In this document: piece after piece, positions 7,323 to 13,700 of the stretch
Layout: each line of letters opens with the position of its first letter
How positions within the stretch are numbered: the stretch's first letter is position 1
Source of the DNA: CAYUWK01 sp964580085
Lineage (GTDB): Bacteria > Patescibacteriota > Minisyncoccia > Minisyncoccales > CG1-02-41-26
DNA length: 16,124 bases
NCBI GenBank assembly: GCA_964580085.1
Contig: CAZOJF010000009.1
Span: 1 to 16,124 of the forward strand
Direction of reading: 5' to 3'
Notes under the pieces: model-generated
The model's database searches: none
What the model was told of the DNA's origin: nothing
Seen by the model: the letters and a program-made list of their open reading frames with translations, nothing else
Made by a program: the position numbers and the translations under genes

Positions 7323-8045
7323 ATGTTTAAAAAACTTTCGAAGATATTTAATATTATTCTGGATATACTATTCCCCCGCTTTTGCCTAAGTTGCCGAAAA
7401 GAAGGGGACTGGATTTGCTCTAACTGCCTTTCAACTATTGATATATTAGAATATGAGTATTGCCCTTTTTGTATGCAAAGAGTATCTGAACAAGATATTT
7501 GTATTAAACACCAAAATAAAAATTTGGATAAACTTTTTTTTGCTGTTTCTTATAAAAATTTCCTAATAAAAAAAGCTATCAAAAAATTTAAATATCCTCC
7601 TTTTTTAAGAGAGCTAACTCCCTACTTTTGTTATTTAATAATATCACATTTTCTCTTAATAAAAAACAAAACTATATTAGAGAATAATGTCCTTTTAATC
7701 CCAGTCCCCATTTCTTCTTTTAAAAAAAGATGGCGGGGATATAATCAATCAGAAGAAATTGCCAAACAACTTTCTACTTCTTTAAAAGTGCCCATTTTAA
7801 TAAATAATCTTATAAAAATTAAAAAAACTAGACCTCAATCTAATCTTTCTAGAATAGAACGGATGGAAAACATTAAAAATGTCTTTAAAGTAAAAAATGC
7901 CCTAGAGATTCAAGACAAAAGAATATTTTTAGTGGATGATGTGTTCACTACTGGGGCAACGATGGAAGAGTGCGCTCGGGTTCTAAAAAACGCTGGAGCA
8001 AAAAATGTTTTCGGGGTTGTAATTGCTCGTGAAGAAATTAATTAA
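7323..8045 (+). CDS. comF: ComF family phosphoribosyltransferase-like protein
   Basis: This 240-residue protein has full ComF architecture. An N-terminal zinc-finger-like region carries Cys21, Cys24, Cys32, Cys35, Cys47 and Cys50. The Arg-Trp-Arg-Gly-Tyr-Asn-Gln-Ser motif and the Arg-Pro-Gln-Ser-x-Leu-Ser-x-x-x-Arg block follow. A type I phosphoribosyltransferase PRPP loop VDDVFTTGAT (204-213) lies near the C-terminus. ComF is needed for natural transformation in several bacteria, where it is thought to act on incoming single-stranded DNA in the cytoplasm; its enzymatic reaction is not settled. It is divergent from the pilus operon, which suggests a DNA-uptake link, though comEC and dprA are not in the window. 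It overlaps the end of the MATE gene by 8 nt. There is no Shine-Dalgarno before the ATG. Confidence 0.92.
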   Translation: MFKKLSKIFNIILDILFPRFCLSCRKEGDWICSNCLSTIDILEYEYCPFCMQRVSEQDICIKHQNKNLDKLFFAVSYKNFLIKKAIKKFKYPPFLRELTPYFCYLIISHFLLIKNKTILENNVLLIPVPISSFKKRWRGYNQSEEIAKQLSTSLKVPILINNLIKIKKTRPQSNLSRIERMENIKNVFKVKNALEIQDKRIFLVDDVFTTGATMEECARVLKNAGAKNVFGVVIAREEIN

Positions 8046-9456
8046 TTCTACCTTCTTCTATAATGGTTTCCTTTGTTGTTTCTTTTCTCAATTTTATCTC
8101 TTCGGTAATCTTCTTCTTTTTCCATGTTCCTCTAGAAAAATAAATTATAGTTACTAGAGTGGCAATTATGTTAGCAATCGGAAAAGCTATCCAAATTCCT
8201 ATTTCATTAAGATAAGTATGGCTAGAGAGAAAATAAGCGATTGGGAATCTTAAAAACCATAAAGAAAGAATAGATAATGTCATTGGAATTAATGTATTTC
8301 CTGATCCTCTAAACGCTCCGTTTAACGCCATCTGAACCCCGATAAATCCAAAAGTTAAAGACATCAGCTTAATAAACAGAGCACTTGATTGGATTGTGTC
8401 TATTTCTCCGGGAATAAAAATAGTTGAAATTTGCTCTGCGAATAAAAACATAACTATTCCTATAATTGTTAAAACAATAAAACCCATAAAAGAGCTTAAT
8501 TTTGTAATTTTTTCAGCTCTTTTTACTTTTCCTGCCCCAATGTTCTGCCCCACAAGAGTTGAAGTCGCAATAGATAATCCTAAGGCAGGGACAATAACGA
8601 AACTCAATATTCTACTTCCAATCCCATAAGCTGCTAAAGTGCAAGTCCCAAAAGCTGTAACTAAAAAAGTCATAATCATCATACCTAAAGCTCTGGCGGA
8701 GTGCTCTATAGAAGCAGGAATCCCAATTTTAAACATTTTTTTTATTAAATCAAAATCTGGTTTTAAATCATCTAAATAAAGTTGAATTTGATGATTCCCT
8801 TTTAATAAAATAAATATTCCAATAACTGCTGCCAACCCCTGTGTCCCGACAGTAGCAACTGCTGCTCCAGCAACGCCAAAACTAGGAATAAATTTATAAC
8901 CAAAAATAAACAAAGGATCGAGAATTAAGTTCAGTAAAACTGTTCCTAAAACAATATACATAGGAGTCTTAACATCTCCAACCCCACGCATTAAAGATTG
9001 AAAAACCATATAGGTAAACATAAAAATCATGCCTAAAAAGGAAATCTTCATATAGGTAGCCGCTTCTGAAAAAACATTTTGTTCTACTCCCATTAAATTA
9101 ATAAGATGAGGAGATAAAAAATAACCAATAATAGAAAGAACAACCGAGACAAAAATAACCATTAATAATGTTTGATAAGTAATATGATTTATTGCTTTCT
9201 GGTCTTGTCTCCCTTTGTATTGAGCAACAAGTATTGTTCCAGCCATTGCTAGCCCTCCCCCAAAAGAAATAATAAGAAAAATGATTGGAAAACTTATAGA
9301 AACAGCTGCAACAGCAACAGTCCCAAGTCTTCCCACCCAAAAAGTATCAGTTATTTGATAAGCTGTTTGTAAAATATTTGCTAAAATAATAGGGATTGAT
9401 AATCCTATCAGCGATTTTAGAATAGGTCCTTCTGTCAAATGATTTGTTTTTTGCAT
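8038..9456 (-). CDS. MATE family multidrug/cation efflux transporter
   Basis: This 472-residue polytopic membrane protein has about twelve hydrophobic helices in two homologous halves, the size and layout of MATE (NorM/DinF-type) exporters. The N-terminal sequence Glu-Gly-Pro-Ile-x-x-x-Leu-x-x-x-Ser-Ile-Pro-Ile-Ile is the common MATE start. Asp-Thr-Phe-Trp-Val-Gly-Arg-Leu-Gly in helix 1-2 and Leu-Val-Gly-Gln-Asn-Ile-Gly-Ala-Gly in the second half are family motifs. These proteins export organic cations, drugs or lipid-linked compounds using Na+ or H+ gradients; the substrate cannot be told from sequence here. The last ~30 residues are Lys/Glu/Thr-rich and cytoplasmic. It lies downstream of two tRNA-Ser genes on the same strand and could be co-transcribed with them. 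Its stop codon lies inside the comF stop palindrome. Confidence 0.93.
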   Translation of the reverse strand: MQKTNHLTEGPILKSLIGLSIPIILANILQTAYQITDTFWVGRLGTVAVAAVSISFPIIFLIISFGGGLAMAGTILVAQYKGRQDQKAINHITYQTLLMVIFVSVVLSIIGYFLSPHLINLMGVEQNVFSEAATYMKISFLGMIFMFTYMVFQSLMRGVGDVKTPMYIVLGTVLLNLILDPLFIFGYKFIPSFGVAGAAVATVGTQGLAAVIGIFILLKGNHQIQLYLDDLKPDFDLIKKMFKIGIPASIEHSARALGMMIMTFLVTAFGTCTLAAYGIGSRILSFVIVPALGLSIATSTLVGQNIGAGKVKRAEKITKLSSFMGFIVLTIIGIVMFLFAEQISTIFIPGEIDTIQSSALFIKLMSLTFGFIGVQMALNGAFRGSGNTLIPMTLSILSLWFLRFPIAYFLSSHTYLNEIGIWIAFPIANIIATLVTIIYFSRGTWKKKKITEEIKLRKETTKETIIEEGRIN

Positions 9457-9488
9457 AACAATATAGTTTAATAGTTTTTAAAAACAAT

Positions 9489-9510
9489 AAAAGAACAATA
9501 ATGTTCTTTT
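9489..9510 (-). repeat. Inverted repeat between tRNA-Ser and MATE gene; possible terminator or attenuator
   Basis: AAAAGAACA (9489-9497) and TGTTCTTTT (9502-9510) form a perfect 9-bp hairpin with a 4-nt loop. Its 3' arm ends in U-rich sequence in both directions (on the minus strand TTTT then ATTGTTTTT). It has only two G-C pairs, so it would be a weak terminator. It sits where transcription leaves the tRNA-Ser pair and enters the MATE gene leader. Confidence 0.45.
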
Positions 9511-9536
9511 GTTAAAAGCAATAATATCTCTTAGGG

Positions 9537-9620
9537 CGGAGGGTGCAGGATTCGAACCTGCGAGGGATTTCTCCCACTAGTTTTCAAAACTAGCGCTTTG
9601 AGCCGCTCAGCCAACCCTCC
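9537..9620 (-). tRNA. tRNA-Ser(UGA)
   Basis: A full 84-nt type II cloverleaf: acceptor GGAGGGT/ACCCTCC, discriminator G73 (usual for Ser), anticodon stem CTAGT/ACTAG with loop TTTGAAA giving anticodon UGA (codon UCA, plus other UCN by wobble). It has a long variable arm (GGGA...TCCC) and a T-loop TTCGAAT. The 3' end continues CCC rather than CCA, so CCA is not encoded. It is the second of two tandem serine tRNAs. Confidence 0.96.
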
Positions 9621-9634
9621 AGAATTAACAAATC

Positions 9635-9721
9635 TGGCGGAGGAGGTGGGATTCGAACCCACAAGACCCATAACAGGTCACACCTTAGCAGGGTGTTGAA
9701 ATACCATTATTCGACTCCTCC
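9635..9721 (-). tRNA. tRNA-Ser(GCU) with encoded CCA
   Basis: A type II cloverleaf: acceptor GGAGGAG/CTCCTCC, anticodon stem ACACC/GGTGT with loop CTGCTAA giving anticodon GCU (codons AGC/AGU), variable arm GACC...GGTC, T-arm GTGGG-TTCGAAT-CCCAC and discriminator G73 at 9638. Positions 9637-9635 read CCA on the minus strand, so the 3' terminal CCA is encoded here, unlike the other three tRNAs in the window. It lies 14 nt upstream of tRNA-Ser(UGA), probably in one transcript. Confidence 0.96.
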
Positions 9722-9733
9722 AAATAATTATTT

Positions 9734-9762
9734 ATATTAACACCAAAATATTGATAAATCAA
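9734..9762 (-). promoter_or_regulatory. Candidate promoter of the tRNA-Ser pair
   Basis: Minus strand TTGATT (9762-9757), 17-nt spacer, then TAATAT (9739-9734) preceded by TGT, an extended -10 element. The predicted start is about 6 nt before the tRNA-Ser(GCU) 5' end, as usual for tRNA genes. Confidence 0.5.
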
Positions 9763-9763
9763 A

Positions 9764-9792
9764 TTGAAAAATGCCTATTTTTATGATACTTT
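9764..9792 (+). promoter_or_regulatory. Candidate promoter of tRNA-Arg and recG
   Basis: Plus strand TTGAAA (9764-9769), 17-nt spacer, then a weak TACTTT (9787-9792) preceded by TGA, which could act as an extended -10. The start would fall near 9799, just before tRNA-Arg at 9802. It lies back to back with the tRNA-Ser promoter. Confidence 0.4.
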
Positions 9793-9801
9793 AAAGCCAA
9801 T

Positions 9802-9873
9802 GCCCTCGTAGTTTAACGGACAGAATACTAGCTTGCGGAGCTTGCGATAGAGGTTCGATTCCTCTCGAGGGCA
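9802..9873 (+). tRNA. tRNA-Arg, anticodon GCG
   Basis: A 72-nt cloverleaf: acceptor GCCCTCG/CGAGGGC, D arm GTTT-AACGGACA-GAAT, T arm AGAGG-TTCGATT-CCTCT, discriminator A73. The anticodon stem is CTAGC/GCTTG with loop TTGCGGA, giving anticodon GCG (codons CGC/CGU) with G37. A20 and C35, the main arginine identity elements in E. coli, are both present, which supports Arg. Two oddities: bacteria normally read these codons with ACG (inosine-34), and the anticodon stem has a U28-U42 mismatch. CCA is not encoded. The recG start codon follows after 8 nt. Confidence 0.9.
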
Positions 9874-9881
9874 CATAAATT

Positions 9882-12041
9882 ATGCAATTAGATACTCCAA
9901 TTCAAAATATTCCCAGAGTAGGTCCAATCTTTTTAAAAAGATTGAAAAAGATGAAAATCAAAACTATTGAGGACCTGCTTTTTCATTTTCCTCATAGATA
10001 TGAAAACTTTTCTAATATTCTCCCAATTTCTAAAGTTAAAGCAAATGAAACTTGCTGTTTGCAGGGCAAAGTTTTAGATATAAAAACTTCTCGAACATGG
10101 AAAAAGAAAATGTTTATAACCGAAGTAATCGTTCAAGATAAAACAGCAGCTATAAAAGTTGTCTGGTTCAGCCGACCATATATTTCAAAGAGTTTAAAAA
10201 AAGATGATTGGATTTGCTTAGCCGGAAAAGTTAATTTAGATAAAAACGGGTTTTATCTTTCTAACCCAACTTATGAAAAAATATTAGAAGTAGAAAATAA
10301 ATTATCAATAGACAGTCTAACTCATACCGGCAGAATGATTCCTGTCTATCCAGAAACTGAAGGATTATCTTCTAGGTGGCTTCGTTCTATTATAAGGCCA
10401 TTATTAGCCCAATTTAAAAATCAGATTCCCGAGGTTTTACCTGAAGAAATACTTAAAAAATATAACTTTATATCTCGAAGCCAAGCTATTTGGCAAATCC
10501 ATTTTCCAGATTCAGCTTCTCTAGCTGAAAAAGCAAGAAAAAGATTTGTGTTTGAGGAACTTTTCTTGATTCAAGTTTTCATTTTAAATGAAAAATTAAA
10601 ATTAAATAAAGAAAAATCCCTGGCAATTCCTTTTAATGTAAAAATTACTAAAAGATTTGTAGACTCTTTGTCTTATAAATTAACAGACGCTCAAAGAAAG
10701 AGCGCCTGGCAGATTTTAAAAGATATGGAAAGCCCCAGGCCAATGTCTAGGTTGTTAGAAGGAGATGTAGGGTCTGGTAAAACAATAGTAGCTGTAATTG
10801 CTGCTCTTAATGTGGTTAAGGCTGGATATCAAGTTGCTTTTATGGCTCCAACTGAAATATTAGCCAAACAACACTTTCAAGAAGTTTCAAGATTATTAAG
10901 ACCTCTTAAAATTAGAATCGCTCTTTTAACTGGAAAAGAAGATAAAATTATTTCATTAAAATTAGAGAACGAAATAATTGAGATATCTAGACGTAAATTA
11001 TTAGAAAGAACAAAAAAAGGAGAAATAGATATTTTAATCGGTACTCATTCTTTAATCCAAGACAAAGTAAAATTTAGTTTACCAAGTGAAGAAAAGGGTG
11101 GCGGGTTAGGACTTTGTATTGTTGACGAACAACATCGTTTCGGAGTAGAACAAAGAGCAAAATTAATTCAGCGACCTACTGATTCTAAAAAAAGAATTAT
11201 TCCCCATTTATTATCAATGACTGCTACCCCAATCCCCCGAAGCTTAGCCCTGACAATCTATGGAGATCTTGATTTGTCCATCCTAGATGAAATGCCTAAG
11301 GGGAGAAAAAAGATAATCACTAAAATTATCCCGCCAAAAGAAAGGAATAAAGCATTTGACTTTATAAGGCAACAAATTGAAATGGGGAATCAAGCATTTA
11401 TTATTTGTCCTAGAATTGATAGTTCGGAACAAAAGCCCAATTCTACTTGGAATAATGTTAAAGCCGTAAAGCAGGAATATGAAAAATTGTCGGAACAAGT
11501 TTTCCCCGATTTAAATATAGAAATGATGCATGGCAAAATGAAGACCAGCGAAAGAACAAAAATAATGAGAGATTTTAAAAATAAAAGAATAGATATTTTA
11601 GTTTCAACGTCTGTGGTGGAAGTAGGAATTGATATCCCTGATGCCACGGTAATGATGATCCAAGGAGCAGAGAGATTTGGTTTAGCTCAATTACATCAAT
11701 TTAGAGGAAGAGTAGGAAGATCAAACATACAATCTTATTGTTTTTTACTTACTGATTCTTCTTCTAAAAAAACAAACCAACGATTAAAAGCAATTATTAA
11801 AGCTGAAGACGGATTTGAATTATCTGAAAAAGATTTAGAGATTAGAGGACCGGGTAGTCTATACGGAGGAAAACAGTGGGGAATCCCTGATTTAGCAATG
11901 AAGAATTTTCAAAATATCCCTTTGTTAGAAAAAACAAAAACCTCTGCATTGGAGATTTTAAGACAAGATCCAACTCTAAAAAAATATCCTGGTTTAAAGG
12001 ATAAATTAAAAAAGTTTCAAAAGATAATTCATTTGGAATAA
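9882..12041 (+). CDS. recG: ATP-dependent DNA helicase RecG
   Basis: This 719-residue protein is slightly longer than typical RecG (about 690). The N-terminal wedge domain (about 1-170) begins Ile-Pro-x-Val-Gly-Pro and includes the Leu-Leu-Phe-His-Phe-Pro-x-Arg-Tyr-Glu motif and an OB fold. The superfamily 2 helicase core shows motif I Gly-Asp-Val-Gly-Ser-Gly-Lys-Thr (from 294), motif II Asp-Glu-Gln-His (415-418), motif III Thr-Ala-Thr-Pro (447-450) and motif VI QFRGRVGR (606-613). The C-terminal region has the Arg-Gly-Pro-Gly-x-Leu-x-Gly-x-x-Gln-x-Gly block. RecG remodels stalled replication forks and branched recombination intermediates. Extra length comes from a charged insert near residues 352-372 and a Ser-Glu-Glu-Lys-Gly-Gly-Gly insert before motif II. 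The ATG lies 8 nt after tRNA-Arg; the wedge motif needs this start. Confidence 0.96.
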   Translation: MQLDTPIQNIPRVGPIFLKRLKKMKIKTIEDLLFHFPHRYENFSNILPISKVKANETCCLQGKVLDIKTSRTWKKKMFITEVIVQDKTAAIKVVWFSRPYISKSLKKDDWICLAGKVNLDKNGFYLSNPTYEKILEVENKLSIDSLTHTGRMIPVYPETEGLSSRWLRSIIRPLLAQFKNQIPEVLPEEILKKYNFISRSQAIWQIHFPDSASLAEKARKRFVFEELFLIQVFILNEKLKLNKEKSLAIPFNVKITKRFVDSLSYKLTDAQRKSAWQILKDMESPRPMSRLLEGDVGSGKTIVAVIAALNVVKAGYQVAFMAPTEILAKQHFQEVSRLLRPLKIRIALLTGKEDKIISLKLENEIIEISRRKLLERTKKGEIDILIGTHSLIQDKVKFSLPSEEKGGGLGLCIVDEQHRFGVEQRAKLIQRPTDSKKRIIPHLLSMTATPIPRSLALTIYGDLDLSILDEMPKGRKKIITKIIPPKERNKAFDFIRQQIEMGNQAFIICPRIDSSEQKPNSTWNNVKAVKQEYEKLSEQVFPDLNIEMMHGKMKTSERTKIMRDFKNKRIDILVSTSVVEVGIDIPDATVMMIQGAERFGLAQLHQFRGRVGRSNIQSYCFLLTDSSSKKTNQRLKAIIKAEDGFELSEKDLEIRGPGSLYGGKQWGIPDLAMKNFQNIPLLEKTKTSALEILRQDPTLKKYPGLKDKLKKFQKIIHLE

Positions 12042-12043
12042 TT

Positions 12044-13564
12044 TTATTGCCTCGGTTTTGGCGTATTCCAAAATTCTAAATCCTTTCCAAGGATTAATTT
12101 TATTTGAGCATCAAGCGCTGGAAAAGCCCCAAATATTATTAGAGTGATTGGGAGAAAGGCCCATTGTAAAATCATAAATATTCTTTTAAACCCTTTCATA
12201 TTTTTAGGCATAGGAGGTAAATAGCAAATATTTATTAAAGCACCTGTGATCATGCCTACCATTGAAAAAGTTAAAATTAATGCTGTTATCTTAGGAAGCT
12301 TATAAGAAAGAACTGTAGTATTAAACGCTTCTCCTCCAAAAAATATAGGTAGCCACCCTAAAAAACATATTAATAAGGAAGCACAGGCCCAAGACCAAAA
12401 ACCATCTAGAAGAACTAAAGTATGAAGAATCTTTTTCTTGATAGGAATCTTTTTATTCTTTAAAAAATTTAAAAAAACATACGGTATTTCGATGACTCCC
12501 CAGGCCCATCGTTTCTGTTGTTTATATTGGTTTACTATGGTCTTTAAAAAATTCTCCCCCATTACTACATCCATTGAAAGAGGATAATATAAAGGGATTA
12601 CCTCATAGTCACCATTATATTTAAAAAATGCCTTCCAAAATATTCGAGAATCATCAGATACAATATTGTGAGGATATCCTACATTAAAGAAAACCTCTGC
12701 GGACATTGAATGAGAAGAATAAGTAACCAATTGTTCTGGTTTTTCCTGTTGCATCATCTGCCAGAAACTATTGGAGGCAGCTACTACTCTAGTAAATGCT
12801 TTAGATTGCCAAATATTATTATGGTAAACAGGTATAGGTTGGAAACTAGATCTTTCCGGTCTTTTTGCTTTGAAATAACAATAAACCAAACGGTTAAAAT
12901 ACTGAGAATAAACTTTGGTATCAATATCAAAAGCAGATACAATAATATTTTTTAATGGAATTCCTTTTTCTTCTATTAATTTTATAACTTGTTTCCCAGC
13001 AAAAGCCATATTAGAACCCTTGCCCCTCACTTCTCCTTCAACATTACTCGGATGTTCTGTAATTAAAAAACTATGAAAAGAGTTTCCATAATATTTTTCA
13101 GCCATTTTTCCTATTTTTTTTGATTCTTCTCCTCCTGCTTGTTCTTGGGCTAAAACAACAATCATTTTATCTTTTGGATATACAGAATTTTTAAGTGATT
13201 TTAATGTTTCATCAACTACTTCCCATCCTTCATTTGCCATTGGTAAAATTATTAATTGATAAATATTTTTTGATTCCGAATATTTTTTAATTTCTTTCCC
13301 CCAGTCAATCTTAAGATTTTTTTTCATCTTTCTAAAAGAAACAACTTGATGGAAAGAAAGATAATAAACTTTTAAAGTCCAATAAACATCAAAAAGAATC
13401 ACAAAGAAAGCAACCCAAATCGGCTTGGACCAGGAAAATACTAAAGCAAAAGTCAGAGTACTTATACTTAAAAAGCCAGGTAATATTTCGAATATACGAA
13501 AAAGTATTCTATCTTTCTTATCCGTGATATCAGAAATCCGGCCAATATTAATATAGTTTTGCAT
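12044..13564 (-). CDS. Membrane GT2-type (cellulose-synthase-like) glycosyltransferase
   Basis: This 506-residue protein has two N-terminal hydrophobic helices (about 27-45 and 48-70), a cytoplasmic GT-A-like catalytic region (about 100-355) and about four C-terminal helices (380-485). Catalytic landmarks are Lys-Gly-x-Asn-Met-Ala-Phe-Ala-Gly-Lys (182-191), Asp-Ile-Asp (213-215, sugar-nucleotide/metal binding), Asp-Asp-Ser-Arg (304-307) in the place of the catalytic TED/EDD motif, and QQKRW (349-353), the QxxRW motif of processive GT2 enzymes. The first Asp usually seen after strand 2 is not obvious (Val-Leu-Ala-Gln-Glu-Gln). The likely role is synthesis or export of an envelope or extracellular polysaccharide; sugar and product are unknown. 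The ATG is only 3 nt after tRNA-Glu on the same strand, and no other usable start exists before residue 80. It converges with recG across a 2-nt gap. Confidence 0.85.
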   Translation of the reverse strand: MQNYINIGRISDITDKKDRILFRIFEILPGFLSISTLTFALVFSWSKPIWVAFFVILFDVYWTLKVYYLSFHQVVSFRKMKKNLKIDWGKEIKKYSESKNIYQLIILPMANEGWEVVDETLKSLKNSVYPKDKMIVVLAQEQAGGEESKKIGKMAEKYYGNSFHSFLITEHPSNVEGEVRGKGSNMAFAGKQVIKLIEEKGIPLKNIIVSAFDIDTKVYSQYFNRLVYCYFKAKRPERSSFQPIPVYHNNIWQSKAFTRVVAASNSFWQMMQQEKPEQLVTYSSHSMSAEVFFNVGYPHNIVSDDSRIFWKAFFKYNGDYEVIPLYYPLSMDVVMGENFLKTIVNQYKQQKRWAWGVIEIPYVFLNFLKNKKIPIKKKILHTLVLLDGFWSWACASLLICFLGWLPIFFGGEAFNTTVLSYKLPKITALILTFSMVGMITGALINICYLPPMPKNMKGFKRIFMILQWAFLPITLIIFGAFPALDAQIKLILGKDLEFWNTPKPRQ

Positions 13565-13567
13565 AAG

Positions 13568-13639
13568 TGACCCTACGGGGAGTCGAACCCCGGTTTCTAG
13601 GATGAAAACCTAGTGTCCTAACCACTAGACGATAGGGTC
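13568..13639 (-). tRNA. tRNA-Glu(UUC)
   Basis: A 72-nt cloverleaf: acceptor GACCCTA/TAGGGTC, D arm GTCT-AGTGGTTA-GGAC, anticodon stem CTAGG/CCTAG with loop TTTTCAT giving anticodon UUC (GAA/GAG), T arm CGGGG-TTCGACT-CCCCG, discriminator A. CCA is not encoded. The glycosyltransferase ATG starts 3 nt beyond the 3' end. Confidence 0.97.
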
Positions 13640-13649
13640 ATATAATAAT

Positions 13650-13678
13650 AAATTAACTTAAAATTTGAAAAATTACAA
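13650..13678 (-). promoter_or_regulatory. Candidate promoter of tRNA-Glu
   Basis: Minus strand TTGTAA (13678-13673), 17-nt spacer and a weak TAATTT (13655-13650). A start near 13643 would be a few nt upstream of tRNA-Glu. It overlaps the divergent candidate tsaD promoter. Sequence composition makes chance matches easy. Confidence 0.33.
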
Positions 13679-13693
13679 TAGTTTAGGTAAGAT
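13665..13693 (+). promoter_or_regulatory. Candidate promoter of tsaD-valS, possibly giving a leaderless mRNA
   Basis: Plus strand TTGAAA (13665-13670), exactly 17 nt, then TAAGAT (13688-13693). Transcription would begin near 13700-13701, which is the preferred tsaD ATG itself. Confidence 0.42.
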
Positions 13694-13700
13694 TAAGAAT

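Noticed and set aside
9098..9340. Minus-strand open frame rich in Cys, Trp and Phe inside the MATE gene
   Set aside because: It is a frame-shifted reading of transporter helices on the same strand, with no start signal and improbable composition.
9489..9510. T-box-like or riboswitch leader for the MATE gene
   Set aside because: The leader is under 80 nt and holds only one short A/T hairpin, without a T-box sequence or any conserved riboswitch core.
13665..13700. TTG at 13665 as the start of tsaD
   Set aside because: It would add 12 residues not typical of TsaD. The ATG at 13701 gives the family N-terminus, and the TTG overlaps a promoter-like -35 box.
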